Assembly: GCF_014127105.1 (NCBI RefSeq)
Contig: NZ_CP059902.1
Span: forward strand, 653,001-717,000
Length of the DNA stretch: 64,000 bases
Reading direction: 5' to 3'
Source: Devosia sp. MC521
GTDB lineage: Bacteria > Pseudomonadota > Alphaproteobacteria > Rhizobiales > Devosiaceae
Made by a program: the position numbers and the translations under genes. Shown piece by piece: positions 44,399-53,466 of this stretch (positions within the stretch are counted from its first letter, which is position 1; every line of letters starts with the position of its first letter). The notes below the pieces were generated by a model. It saw only the letters and a list, made by a program, of their open reading frames with translations, was not told the origin of the DNA and made no database searches.

Positions 44399-45265
44399 AT
44401 GCTGGACCTAGTGGGAATGCTACAGACCGAGAAGGATAGTTTCACACGCTCAGAGCGCGTGTTGACAGATATCGTTCTTGCAGACGTCGATGGCGCTCTC
44501 AAAATGTCCATCGTGGACTTGGCCGCCCAAGCTGACGTGTCGCCGCCAACGGTGACACGTTTCTGCCGCCGCCTCGGCTGCGACAGCTACGCCGATTTTA
44601 AAGTCCGTCTGGCACAGTCCCGCTTCGTCGGTCAGCGCTATTTCGCGCCCTCATCTGGTCCGTCCAGCGTGCGCGAAATCGCCCAGGGCGTCATCAACGG
44701 CATTCAATCGACGGTTTATGACACCTTCGAGACCTGCGATTTCGACGCCATCGATAGCGCTGCCGAAGCCATTGTACGGGCCAGTTTCGTCATGACCTTT
44801 GGCTCCGGAGGCGCGTCCTCCATGCTGGCCACGGAAACCGAAGCCCGCTTCTTCCGGCTGGGTCTTAAGGTGGCATCCTCGGTTGACCATCAAATGCAGA
44901 TGATGCGGGCTGCCTCCGCTCCAGCGGAAAGCGTGGTCGTCGCCTTTTCGCTCTCGGGCAATAACATGCCGCTGGTCAATGCGATCTCGGTGGCCAAGGA
45001 ATACGGCGCGACCTGCGTAGTGCTCACCCGTGCCAATTCCCCCATGGCCGCGCAGGCCGACATTTTCGTGCCTGTAACCTGGCGTGAAAATCAGGACATT
45101 CTCCGCCCCACGCCGAGCCGCTACTCCTTCCTGGCCGTGCTCGACATTCTCTCCCAGACCGTCGCCGCCCGCCTCGGCCCGCAAGCCGTCGTCAGCATGC
45201 GCCGCATTAAGCACCAGTTGGTCATCCACCGCGACGGCGACGACGCCCAACCGCTAGGCGACTAA
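44399..45265 (+). CDS. RpiR/MurR-family transcriptional regulator
   Basis: The product is 288 residues. The HTH_6 domain covers about residues 1-80 (SIVDLAAQADVSPPTVTRFC). A SIS domain covers about 125-260 (SFVMTFGSGGASSMLA, VVAFSLSGNNMPLVNAI), which binds phosphosugars. It is the last gene of the sugar-importer operon and probably controls it. Confidence 0.88.
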   Translation: MLDLVGMLQTEKDSFTRSERVLTDIVLADVDGALKMSIVDLAAQADVSPPTVTRFCRRLGCDSYADFKVRLAQSRFVGQRYFAPSSGPSSVREIAQGVINGIQSTVYDTFETCDFDAIDSAAEAIVRASFVMTFGSGGASSMLATETEARFFRLGLKVASSVDHQMQMMRAASAPAESVVVAFSLSGNNMPLVNAISVAKEYGATCVVLTRANSPMAAQADIFVPVTWRENQDILRPTPSRYSFLAVLDILSQTVAARLGPQAVVSMRRIKHQLVIHRDGDDAQPLGD

Positions 45266-45304
45266 CGCTCCTTACCCGTCTCTTTCTCACCTCTCCCTTT
45301 CTTA

Positions 45305-45720
45305 CCTCTCCCTCTGGGGGAGAGGTCGGCCGCAGGCCGGGTGAGGGGGCCTTCAGCCCCTACACAACTCCTCGTACCCTCCACTCCGTCATCACCCGAC
45401 TTGATCGGGTGATCCAGACCGTCATCGCAACGAACCAGATCGCCCTCCAAGTCACCCAGCGACGGCGCCACGCGAGCACACCTCTTACCTCTCCCTCTGG
45501 GGGAGAGGTCGGCCGCAGGCCGGGTGAGGGGGCCTTTAGCCCCTACACATACTCCCACGCCCCTCCACCCCGTCATCACCCGATTTGATCGGGTGATCCA
45601 GACCGTGCCCGCGACGAACCAGATCGTCCGCCAAGCCAGCCCATGCCGGCGCCACGCGAGCACACCTCTTCACCTCTCCCTCTGGGGGAGAGGTCGGCCC
45701 AGAGGGCCGGGTGAGGGGGC
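45305..45720. repeat. Tandem GC-rich intergenic repeat, about 184-bp unit, 2.3 copies
   Basis: Copies begin at 45305, 45488 and 45673 with CCTCTCCCTCTGGGGG, a small hairpin in itself. Each is followed by a GGCCG/CGGCC hairpin. The first two copies also share a CACCCGA-N-TTGATCGGGTG palindrome. This kind of repeat is common between genes in Hyphomicrobiales. It is not CRISPR: units are long, diverged and contain no constant-size spacers. Confidence 0.85.
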
Positions 45721-45750
45721 CTTCCCATCCCCGCGAACTCCCCCCAAAAC

Positions 45751-45777
45751 AAAAAAAGCGGGGCCAAAACCCCGCTT
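45751..45777 (-). terminator. Rho-independent terminator after second M81 gene
   Basis: On the minus strand AAGCGGGG (rc of 45770-45777) pairs with CCCCGCTT (rc of 45756-45763), and the T run (rc of 45751-45757) begins at the foot of the stem. Confidence 0.85.
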
Positions 45778-45799
45778 CTCAATTCAATAAAACCGCTGC

Positions 45800-47269
45800 T
45801 TACGCCCAAGGATTGGCCACCATTGGCCAAATGTCCTTACGCGCCTTGCGGTAGTTGGTTTCAGCTGGCTTGTTCGGATAGGGTTTCCCCGCCGAGCAAT
45901 AGATGATCTGCGACGCTATTCTCGAAAAACTGTCGTAGAAATGGTTGGTCGACTTGATCAGCAGATATTTCTGCTTGGTTGGGTCAATTCCCATCACCGA
46001 ATAGAGGCTCGGGTCAAAGCTCTGCGCGCGGGTCGAGTTGAGGATCACATCGATCCCGTCGAAGTGGATCCAAACGCTATCGCCAAACGGCGCGAAACTA
46101 TCGCCGAACTTCATCTCGGCATTGCGCACGAGCTTCTTCACCGTCACCGTGCGGTCAATAGGACTGCCTGTAAACGGCGCCGATTTTGCCCCAAAGCGCA
46201 GGGGGATTTCTGCCCCTTCGCCCGCTGCAAAACAAATCTGCACCGCAATCGGGTCCCAGATTGTGCCCACAGCAAGGCCGGTTGCGCCCTGCGCCATGAA
46301 CTCTTCCAAGAGCAGGGTCGCATCGCCCGAAGTGCCGCCGCCCGGATTGTCCCATACGTCGGCGATCACCACTGGAAACTGCGTTGCAGCAAGCGCCTGC
46401 GCCACGGCAGTCTTTTCGTCCACCTGGCTGACCATGAAGGTGCCGCGCAGATCGAACAGTTCGCGGCCGATCTTTTCGGTCAGTTCCGCGCCGAGGGCGG
46501 GATTATTGTCAGTGATGGCGACAACCTTGGTGCCCATTTCCGGCACGTCGCCTGCCATGAAGCCATGCACGACCGAGAGCGAGAGCAGACCGGGAATGGT
46601 CTTTTCCATCTCCATCATGCGGTCAACAATGCCGCGCATCGGCTGCTTTGAGGTTGGGAACACATCGATCATGCGGCAATCGAAAATGCTCATATGGGGC
46701 GTGACTTCGCCCTTGAGCGCCTTCACCGCGATGTCCCAAAGGTCTCGCGCGCGATCAACGAAATCAGTGTGCGGGAATTCTTTGAAGTAGACGAAGAAAT
46801 TGGCCTGCGCCGCACGCTTGGCGGTGAGGTGGCTATGCGGATCAAGCTCGGCGCAGATCAGCACGTCTGGCCCAACGATTTTGCGCACACGGAAGAGGAA
46901 ATCGCCTTCCGGGTCGTCATAGCCCTGCGCCACCATCGCGCCGTGCAGGCCAAGCACCAGACCGTCGAGCGGCAGAGCGGCTTTAATCTGCTCCAGAATT
47001 TCGTCGCGCAATTCTTCATAGGTGGCGCGTGCCACCATGCCAGCCGGGTCTGCCCAACTGGCCGAGCCCTCAATCAGCGTCCAGCCTTCGCGCGCGCACA
47101 CTTCACGGCCAACAGTGATCGGTGCGCTGCACAGTGTAGGCGTCGCCGGATGCTCACCCGGTTTTGCATAAAGTGATGCTTCGAAAGCGCGCTTATCGAC
47201 GGCGATGGGAGAAAAAGTGTTTGTTTCGGTCGCTAGGGCCGCAGTGAAGAGGCGCAATTTTCTATCCAA
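45800..47269 (-). CDS. M81 family metallopeptidase (MlrC/DUF1485-like), second copy
   Basis: The product is 489 residues from TTG 47269; no better ATG lies near. RLFTAALATETNTFSP, GLVLGLHGAMVAQGYDD, LDPHSHLT and DVWDNPGGGTSGDATLL are the same ordered motifs as in the 36503 gene, yet the two diverge greatly, so they probably act on different substrates. It is transcribed away from the RidA gene at 47437. Confidence 0.85.
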   Translation of the reverse strand: MDRKLRLFTAALATETNTFSPIAVDKRAFEASLYAKPGEHPATPTLCSAPITVGREVCAREGWTLIEGSASWADPAGMVARATYEELRDEILEQIKAALPLDGLVLGLHGAMVAQGYDDPEGDFLFRVRKIVGPDVLICAELDPHSHLTAKRAAQANFFVYFKEFPHTDFVDRARDLWDIAVKALKGEVTPHMSIFDCRMIDVFPTSKQPMRGIVDRMMEMEKTIPGLLSLSVVHGFMAGDVPEMGTKVVAITDNNPALGAELTEKIGRELFDLRGTFMVSQVDEKTAVAQALAATQFPVVIADVWDNPGGGTSGDATLLLEEFMAQGATGLAVGTIWDPIAVQICFAAGEGAEIPLRFGAKSAPFTGSPIDRTVTVKKLVRNAEMKFGDSFAPFGDSVWIHFDGIDVILNSTRAQSFDPSLYSVMGIDPTKQKYLLIKSTNHFYDSFSRIASQIIYCSAGKPYPNKPAETNYRKARKDIWPMVANPWA

Positions 47270-47436
47270 ACTTTGGTCGCGCTGAGGTCTTCAAACGCTA
47301 CACCATGTTTTTGCGCTGATCACGTAAGAAATTTACATTCTGAGTTCGATTTTATCGCCGCAGATGCGCAATTGCCGTTATGCTGCCTTCAATAACGAAA
47401 TTCCGTTACATAAAACCCGTGTTTTGGAGGTGCAGA

Positions 47437-47820
47437 ATGCCGATCAAGCGTTATGGAGCCGAGAAAGCAGGCGCTGGTGGCCAGAACTTGCCATTTGCCC
47501 GCGCTGTTGAAGCCAATGGCTTCCTCTTTGTGTCTGGCCAAGTGTCGATGAAAGATGGCGAAATTGTTGGGCATGGGATTGTCGAACAGACCCATCTGAC
47601 CATCAAGAACCTCATCGCGATCCTCGAAGAGGCTGGCTACGGCCTTGAGCATGTCGTCAAGTGTGGCGTCTGGCTCGATGACCCGCGCGACTTCTGGAGC
47701 TTTAACGCGGTTTACAAGAGCTATTTTGGCGAACATCCGCCAGCCCGCTCCGCCGTTCAGAGCCACATGATGGTCGACTGCAAAGTCGAAATCGACTGCA
47801 TCGCCTATAAAGGCCCATAA
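47437..47820 (+). CDS. RidA family protein, second copy
   Basis: The product is 127 residues from ATG 47437, which follows TTGGAGG; the longer frame is not supported. GFLFVSGQVSM, EEAGYGLEHVVKCGVWLDD and PPARSAVQSHMMVDCKVEID, with the catalytic-type Arg, are RidA motifs. It should deaminate reactive imines. It is 20 nt before an SDR gene, so the two form a unit. Confidence 0.9.
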   Translation: MPIKRYGAEKAGAGGQNLPFARAVEANGFLFVSGQVSMKDGEIVGHGIVEQTHLTIKNLIAILEEAGYGLEHVVKCGVWLDDPRDFWSFNAVYKSYFGEHPPARSAVQSHMMVDCKVEIDCIAYKGP

Positions 47821-47840
47821 GTTAAACCGAGACGTCTCCC

Positions 47841-48617
47841 ATGCCCCAATCGCCGTTTCGCCTTGATGGCAAAACCGTTCTGATTTCTGGCGCTGGCGGC
47901 GGCATTGGCCGCACGCTGGTGCAGATTTTTGCCGATGCTGGTGCCAAGGTCATCGGTGCAGACCGCACCGCCGCAGATCTGGAGGGCCTGCCGATTGCAG
48001 GTTCGGTCCTGTTCGATCAGGCCGATGCCAAAGCCACGCGCGCCGCCATCTCCGCCTATCTGGAAGCCAACGGCCCACTCGATGGTGTGGTCGCCAATGC
48101 TGGCTTCACCCGCGCTGAACACTTTGGTCATCTCAATGATGATGTTTGGTCCAGCGAAATGGCGATCAATCTCAACGGCGCTTATGCGCTGGTTGACCCG
48201 ATCACCGAAGCCATGGCCTCGGCCAACAAGGGCAGCATTGTCTTTGTCACCTCGGTCAACGCACTAGGCCATTACGGCAACCCGGCTTACTCGGCGGCCA
48301 AGGCTGGCCTTGTCGCCTATGCCAAGGGCATTGCTGTTGAATATGGCGAGAAGAATGTGCGCGCCAATACCGTAGCGCCCGGTTCGGTTCGCACCCCGGC
48401 CTGGGATCATCGCCTCGCGGCCGATGGTACGCTTTTGGACAATGTGCTGCCGCACTATCCGTTGGGCCGCATGGTCAGCCCAACAGAAGTGGCTAATGCT
48501 GCGCTGTTCTTGATTTCCGATGCTGCATCGGGCGTCACCGGCGTCACCATTCCTGTCGACGCCGGTCTAACCGCAGGCAATCTGCGCTTTGTGGATGAGG
48601 TCCTGCGCGGTCGCTGA
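47841..48617 (+). CDS. Short-chain dehydrogenase/reductase
   Basis: The product is 258 residues. The cofactor motif is GAGGGIGRT near residue 18. NAG occurs in VVANAGFT, and the active site is Ser (VTSVNALG), Tyr-x-x-x-Lys (YSAAKAG). It probably oxidises a hydroxy acid, sugar or amino alcohol linked to the RidA and PLP neighbours. It converges with the next gene. Confidence 0.9.
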   Translation: MPQSPFRLDGKTVLISGAGGGIGRTLVQIFADAGAKVIGADRTAADLEGLPIAGSVLFDQADAKATRAAISAYLEANGPLDGVVANAGFTRAEHFGHLNDDVWSSEMAINLNGAYALVDPITEAMASANKGSIVFVTSVNALGHYGNPAYSAAKAGLVAYAKGIAVEYGEKNVRANTVAPGSVRTPAWDHRLAADGTLLDNVLPHYPLGRMVSPTEVANAALFLISDAASGVTGVTIPVDAGLTAGNLRFVDEVLRGR

Positions 48618-48633
48618 CGCTTAGCGCGTCAGC
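48613..48633. terminator. Hairpin spanning the stop codons of two convergent genes (SDR / PLP enzyme)
   Basis: GCTGACGC (48613-48620) pairs with GCGTCAGC (48626-48633). The SDR stop (48615-48617) lies in the stem and the PLP-gene stop (48621-48623) in the loop, as at the cutC/M81 junction. Confidence 0.5.
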
Positions 48634-49670
48634 CCTCGTGCATCCACCTTCCACTCACCAATCACTTGGCCGCCTTGCACAATCGTGAGGCGGTCATGCA
48701 GGTTCACAACCGGACAGACGTGGTTCGGTACAATTTCCAGCACTTCCCCAACCACAGGTTTTGTCGCGCAAGCTGAAACGTCGAGCATGCCGTGCTCTTC
48801 GCTGATGCGCTCGATGATGGCATCTGGATATCCAAGCACTAGGCCGTGGCCCTTGGCACTGCCACCCGCCATGTCGCTGGTAAACGTCTTGCTGCCAGCA
48901 TCGATAATGGCGCGGTCTTCCGTCGGGCGGCTGACGACTGTCGCGTAGAGATGCAAAGCGGTCTCTTCAAGCGTTGCCGCGCCTGCTTCCATAATCATGC
49001 GGTCGTTGAAAATATACGTACCGACGCGCAATTCGGTTACGCCCGCGCTCTTGTGGGTCCGGAAAGCGCTCGGCGTGCCGCCGCTCGAGACCGTGCGAAT
49101 TTCAAGGCCCTTGTCCGCGAACTGCTTCTTAGCCTCTGCCACGAAGGGCGCGGTCTGCTCCGTAGTCGGGTAGGTCATGAGACCTTCGAGAACAAGGTTC
49201 TTCTCCGCCGCGACCGCGACCGCCAAAGCCGTGGCCTGTTCCACGGTCTGCACGCCCGTGCGCTTCATGCCGCTATCGAACTCAACGAGAATCTTGATCG
49301 GCTTTCCCGCGACCTCGGCAGCAGCAGCAGCGGTCTCAATGCCCTCGACACTATCAACGGCGACGGTCATGTCCGCGCGCTTTGCCAGTTCAGCCAGGCG
49401 CGCTGCTTTAAACGACCCGATCTGCGGATAGGAGATCAGAATATCGGTGATCCCCGCATCCGCCATCACTTCGGCTTCCTGCAATTTTTGGCAGGTGATG
49501 CCAACAGCGCCGAGCTCCAATTGGCGTTTCGCCAACTGCACGATCTTATGCGTCTTAATATGCGGGCGCAGTTTCAACCCATGCGCATCGGCATAAGCCT
49601 GCATCTTGGTCAGATTGGCATCAACGCGGTCGAGATCGACAACGGGGGTCGGCGTTTCAATAGTGAGCAC
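48621..49670 (-). CDS. D-threonine aldolase / D-serine dehydratase-like PLP enzyme
   Basis: The product is 349 residues. The fold-type III PLP barrel starts with TPTPVVDLDRVDANL and has the PLP Lys in RPHIKTHKI. The C-terminal PNHVCPVVNLHD supplies the His and Cys that bind a divalent metal in this family. It cleaves or deaminates a D-beta-hydroxy amino acid. Next to RidA, a D-amino-acid deamination pathway is plausible. Confidence 0.87.
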   Translation of the reverse strand: MLTIETPTPVVDLDRVDANLTKMQAYADAHGLKLRPHIKTHKIVQLAKRQLELGAVGITCQKLQEAEVMADAGITDILISYPQIGSFKAARLAELAKRADMTVAVDSVEGIETAAAAAEVAGKPIKILVEFDSGMKRTGVQTVEQATALAVAVAAEKNLVLEGLMTYPTTEQTAPFVAEAKKQFADKGLEIRTVSSGGTPSAFRTHKSAGVTELRVGTYIFNDRMIMEAGAATLEETALHLYATVVSRPTEDRAIIDAGSKTFTSDMAGGSAKGHGLVLGYPDAIIERISEEHGMLDVSACATKPVVGEVLEIVPNHVCPVVNLHDRLTIVQGGQVIGEWKVDARGLTR

Positions 49671-50018
49671 GATACACTCTCAGCATGAACTTGGGTTGGC
49701 CAAAACTAACCTGCCTTGGGTGTGCCGTCAGCCTCAAACAACACAATAGTGCGGGTTGTGCCGATTTTCATTCCGACTTGGATTCTTGAAAATGGGCCGT
49801 TCATTTTCCACGCTCAGCGGCGATCAGTTACACCAAAACGGCGGAACGATGTGAATGCGACGCCACGGCCCCGAAAATGCACCAAAGTGCCCAGTGAAGG
49901 CCTACCCGCAGGCCCTTAAGTGCCAGCCAAATGCCACTCAAACGCCCAAGAGTTACAAGACTAGAGACACAAAACCTGAACCGTGGAATATGGCTATAAG
50001 TCAAAATGGGAGGGCGTC
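49671..50018. other. 348-nt region between PLP gene and SDR gene
   Basis: No supported gene; a 67-residue frame at 49716-49919 has no ribosome site and no recognisable composition. It presumably holds divergent promoters. Confidence 0.5.
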
Positions 50019-50768
50019 ATGACCAAGGTTGCAATCGTCACTGGTGGCGGAACGGGGATCGGCAAGGCAATCGTTAAGTCCTTGCTTGCAGATGGTTTTT
50101 CCGTCGCCCTCTTCGGTCGTCGCTTAACCGTCCTAGACGAAGCCGCGCACGAACTCGACCCGAGTGGCCAGCAGACTCTCACCGTACCAGTCGACATCGG
50201 CGACCGTGACGCCGTCGAAGCAGCCTTCCAAACCGTCATCACCCATTGGGGCCGGCTCGATCTTCTGGTCAACAATGCCGGCATGGGCGCGCCACCTATC
50301 CCATTGGAAAATCTGACAAAAGAACAGTGGCGCAATGTCGTGTCTGCTAACCTAGACGGGGCATTTTTCTGCACGCAGTTCGCCTTTAAGCAGTTTAAAG
50401 CGCAGTCCCCACAGGGCGGCCGGATCATCAACAATGGCTCCATCTCAGCCACAACGCCCCGCCCGAACTCCTCGCCCTATACCGCTACAAAACATGCGAT
50501 TTCCGGCCTGACCAAGGCTTCCTCGCTAGACGGTCGCGCCTTCAACATTGCGGTTGGACAAATCGACATTGGCAACGCCCAGACCGACATGACCAAAGCC
50601 ATGACCACCGGCATTTTACAGCCGAATGGCCAGACCATGGTTGAGCCAACAATGGACGTCGAACACGTCGCTAAGGCCGTGAGCTACATGGCAAATTTGC
50701 CCCTAGACGCAAATGTACTCACCATGACCGTAATGGCCACTACAATGCCATTCGTAGGGCGTGGCTGA
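50019..50768 (+). CDS. Short-chain dehydrogenase/reductase, single gene
   Basis: The product is 249 residues from ATG 50019 (GGGAGG upstream); the 49983 start adds 12 residues. [27 protein letters not shown] (Ser) and YTATKHA (Tyr, Lys) are SDR motifs. It faces the opp genes and has no partner on its strand. The substrate is unknown. Confidence 0.87.
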   Translation: MTKVAIVTGGGTGIGKAIVKSLLADGFSVALFGRRLTVLDEAAHELDPSGQQTLTVPVDIGDRDAVEAAFQTVITHWGRLDLLVNNAGMGAPPIPLENLTKEQWRNVVSANLDGAFFCTQFAFKQFKAQSPQGGRIINNGSISATTPRPNSSPYTATKHAISGLTKASSLDGRAFNIAVGQIDIGNAQTDMTKAMTTGILQPNGQTMVEPTMDVEHVAKAVSYMANLPLDANVLTMTVMATTMPFVGRG

Positions 50769-50858
50769 GGGCTGTAACTTTGACCGATCCGTATTTTGTT
50801 GACGGCGATCCTCGCCGACCAAGCAACGCGCGAGGCTTCCCCCGCGCGTTCCTAAATT

Positions 50859-51764
50859 TTATTCGGCCATTGGGCGGATGAAGTGGTTCTCGGCAATCTG
50901 GTGAATATTAGATTGGGGCAGGGCGGAGCGACGGCGAATGTCTTCGATCTGTTCTAGCTCACCCGGTTGCGCCGCATCGAAGCGTCGATCCGGGTCCGGC
51001 ACCGCCGCCAACAAGAGGCGGGTATAGGGGTGCTGCGGATTGGTCAGAACGCTGTCGGTTGCGCCCCATTCGACGATCTGCCCCGCATACATCACCATGA
51101 TGTCCTCGGCGACAAAACGGGCAGTGGCGATGTCGTGTGTGATATAGAGAAGAGCGAGATTATCGTTCTTTTTCATATCGTTAAGCAAGTTTAACACGCC
51201 AAGGCGCACCGATACGTCGAGCATTGACGTTGGCTCGTCGGCAACGATGACCTTGGGGTTCACCGCCAAAGCGCGGGCAATCGAAATACGCTGACGCTGA
51301 CCGCCCGAAAGCTCGTGCGGATATTTCTTCATCACCAGCTCGGGGTCGAGGCGGACGCGACGCAGCAGCTCTTCGACCTTCTCGTGGCGCTGCGCCTTAT
51401 TGAGCTGCTTCTGATGCAGTTTGAGCGGGCGCTCGAGATGGTAGAAAATTGTATGCGTTGGGTTCAGCGACGAGAATGGGTCCTGAAACACCATCTGCAC
51501 CGAAGCTCTGTAGTCCTTGAGCGCCTTGGTATTGGCCTTGCCGAGCGGCTGACCATTGAACATCAACTGGCCCTCCTCTGGCGTATACTCTCGCATGATG
51601 AGGCGTGCAGCCGTGGTCTTGCCGGAGCCGCTTTCGCCCACCAGGGCGAGGGTGCGACCGGCATGAAGGCCAAAGCTGACCGAGCGTGCGGCATAGACCG
51701 GATTGGTGGCCCGACCGAAGACTTTTGAGACATTGTCGAGGGCGAGAACTGGTGACTGGCTCAT
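50859..51764 (-). CDS. Oligopeptide ABC transporter ATP-binding protein (OppF/DppF type)
   Basis: The product is 301 residues. It has Walker A GESGSGKTT, Q-loop VFQDPFSSLNP, signature [14 protein letters not shown], Walker B VIVADEPTSMLD and an oligo_HPY C-terminus (NPQHPYTRLLLAAVP). It is last of the opp set and overlaps oppD by 4 bp. Confidence 0.9.
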   Translation of the reverse strand: MSQSPVLALDNVSKVFGRATNPVYAARSVSFGLHAGRTLALVGESGSGKTTAARLIMREYTPEEGQLMFNGQPLGKANTKALKDYRASVQMVFQDPFSSLNPTHTIFYHLERPLKLHQKQLNKAQRHEKVEELLRRVRLDPELVMKKYPHELSGGQRQRISIARALAVNPKVIVADEPTSMLDVSVRLGVLNLLNDMKKNDNLALLYITHDIATARFVAEDIMVMYAGQIVEWGATDSVLTNPQHPYTRLLLAAVPDPDRRFDAAQPGELEQIEDIRRRSALPQSNIHQIAENHFIRPMAE

Positions 51765-52579
51765 GCCGATGCCTCCGGGCGGATTTGCTCGCCATGGAGC
51801 TTGGGCATCGAGGCCCAGAGTTTCTTGGTGTAGTCGTGCTGGGGCGAATTATAGATCGTCTGGCTGTCGTTGCATTCGACCATCTCGCCACTGAGCATAA
51901 TGCCAATGCGATCGCTGACCTGCACCATCAGCCCCAGATCATGGGTGATGAACAGCACGGAAAAGCCCAAGCGCTTGCGTAGTACGTCGATGCGCTGAAG
52001 GATTTCGCGCTGCACCACCACGTCGAGCGCTGTCGTTGGCTCATCCATGATCAGCAGCTTTGGATTGAGCGACAAACAGATAGCAATAACAATACGTTGG
52101 CGCATGCCGCCCGAACATTGGTGCGGGTAAACGTCGAGGCGATCCGGCGAAATGTCGACCAGCTTGAGCAGTTCTGCTGCCCGCTCACGGGCTTCGGCGC
52201 GGGTGACCTTGGTGTGAGTTTTCAGCACATCGTAGAACTGGTCTGCGATGGTCAAAACCGGATTGAGCGAGTTCATCGCGCTCTGGAACACCATGGCCAC
52301 TTCGCGCCAACGGAAGCTTTTCAGCTCCTTGTCGTTGAGCTGCAGCACATCGCGGCCGCCAACGATAATCTCACTGCCCTTACGGATCAGGGCCGGGGGG
52401 CGATGCAGGCGGCTAATCGCAAAAGCGATCGTGCTCTTGCCGCAGCCGGACTCTCCAGCGAGGCCAAAAAACTCGCCCGGTGCGATGTCGAAGCTGACGT
52501 CTTTAACGGCGCTGAAATTCTTGTCCGCGCCAATATAGTCGATGTTGAGGTTACGAACTGAGAGAACGGGATAGGTCAT
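51761..52579 (-). CDS. Oligopeptide ABC transporter ATP-binding protein (OppD/DppD type)
   Basis: The product is 272 residues from ATG 52579; the longer frame is the shadow of the permease gene. It has Walker A GESGCGKST, signature CSGGMRQRIVIAI, Walker [13 protein letters not shown] and an NSPQHDYTKKLWASMP end. The signature carries Cys where Leu is usual. It overlaps the oppC gene by 4 bp. Confidence 0.88.
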   Translation of the reverse strand: MTYPVLSVRNLNIDYIGADKNFSAVKDVSFDIAPGEFFGLAGESGCGKSTIAFAISRLHRPPALIRKGSEIIVGGRDVLQLNDKELKSFRWREVAMVFQSAMNSLNPVLTIADQFYDVLKTHTKVTRAEARERAAELLKLVDISPDRLDVYPHQCSGGMRQRIVIAICLSLNPKLLIMDEPTTALDVVVQREILQRIDVLRKRLGFSVLFITHDLGLMVQVSDRIGIMLSGEMVECNDSQTIYNSPQHDYTKKLWASMPKLHGEQIRPEASA

Positions 52580-53463
52580 AGCTTGCCCTCTCCAAGACGG
52601 ACCATTCTGGTCCAACGTGTCAGCATGCCCCCGGTGCGCAGACGCGGATTGGCGATCTCGTCGATGGCGAAGTTGATGAGCGCCAAGCTGAGGCCCAGCA
52701 CGGCCAGAGCAAAGCAAGGCGAGAGCAGGTCCCACCACGCGCCAACTGACAGCGCCGAAGCGTTCTGCGCGTTGAACAACATGATGCCCCAAGAGACGGT
52801 ATTCGGATCGCCAAGGCCGAGGAACTCAAGGGTAGCTTCGGTGATGACGGCGTAAATAACCGAGCCGATGAAGTTGATGCCAACAATGGAGATCAGGTTC
52901 GGGAAAATCTCGAGCGCCATGATGCGCCATGCCGGTTCACCGAGCATTTCGGCGGATTTGACATAGTCGCGCTGGCGAATGGAAAGGGTTTCCGAACGGG
53001 TGACCCGCACGCCCCAGGCCCATGAGGTAACCCCCAAAATAAGGGCGATTACCAAGGGGCTAGCCTGACCAATGAATGCGGCCAGAACCAGCAACAACGG
53101 CAGGTTGGGAACAACGAGGACCATGTTGGTGAAGAAGTTGATCACTTCATCGACCACACCGCCCTTATAGCCCGCAATAATGCCCAGCACGGTGCCAATC
53201 ACGGTGATGAGCAGACCTGCGCCAAAGCCCACGGCGAGAGAAACGCGGGCGCCATAGATCAGGCGGGTGAACACGTCATGCCCAAGGCGGGTTGTGCCCA
53301 GCCAGTGGTCCGCAGAAGGCGGCTGGTGCGGACGGCCAACGCGCTGGGTTGGGCTGTATTCCGTTAGGAACGGCGCGAAGATCGCGACGAGGATGATAAG
53401 GAACAACAGCGAAAGCCCAATCACGGCTTTCTTGTTATGTTTGAGTTGGTTGAGCAGGTCCAT
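52576..53463 (-). CDS. Oligopeptide ABC transporter permease (OppC/DppC type)
   Basis: The product is 295 residues. An N-terminal OppC-type anchor (KKAVIGLSLLFLIILVAIF) precedes HWLGTTRLGHDVFTRLIYGA and the EAA loop (VKSAEMLGEPAWRIMALEI). It lies 3 nt downstream of oppB. Confidence 0.9.
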   Translation of the reverse strand: MDLLNQLKHNKKAVIGLSLLFLIILVAIFAPFLTEYSPTQRVGRPHQPPSADHWLGTTRLGHDVFTRLIYGARVSLAVGFGAGLLITVIGTVLGIIAGYKGGVVDEVINFFTNMVLVVPNLPLLLVLAAFIGQASPLVIALILGVTSWAWGVRVTRSETLSIRQRDYVKSAEMLGEPAWRIMALEIFPNLISIVGINFIGSVIYAVITEATLEFLGLGDPNTVSWGIMLFNAQNASALSVGAWWDLLSPCFALAVLGLSLALINFAIDEIANPRLRTGGMLTRWTRMVRLGEGKL

Positions 53464-53466
53464 GAC

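Larger units (their letters stand above)
45266..45799. other. 534-nt intergenic region with tandem repeats
   Basis: Two full copies and one partial copy of a unit of about 184 bp fill most of it, followed by a terminator for the M81 gene. No gene is supported. Confidence 0.75.

Noticed and set aside
45305-45720. Possible CRISPR array
   Set aside because: The units are about 184 bp, diverged and tandem, without short constant repeats and unique spacers, and no cas genes are near.
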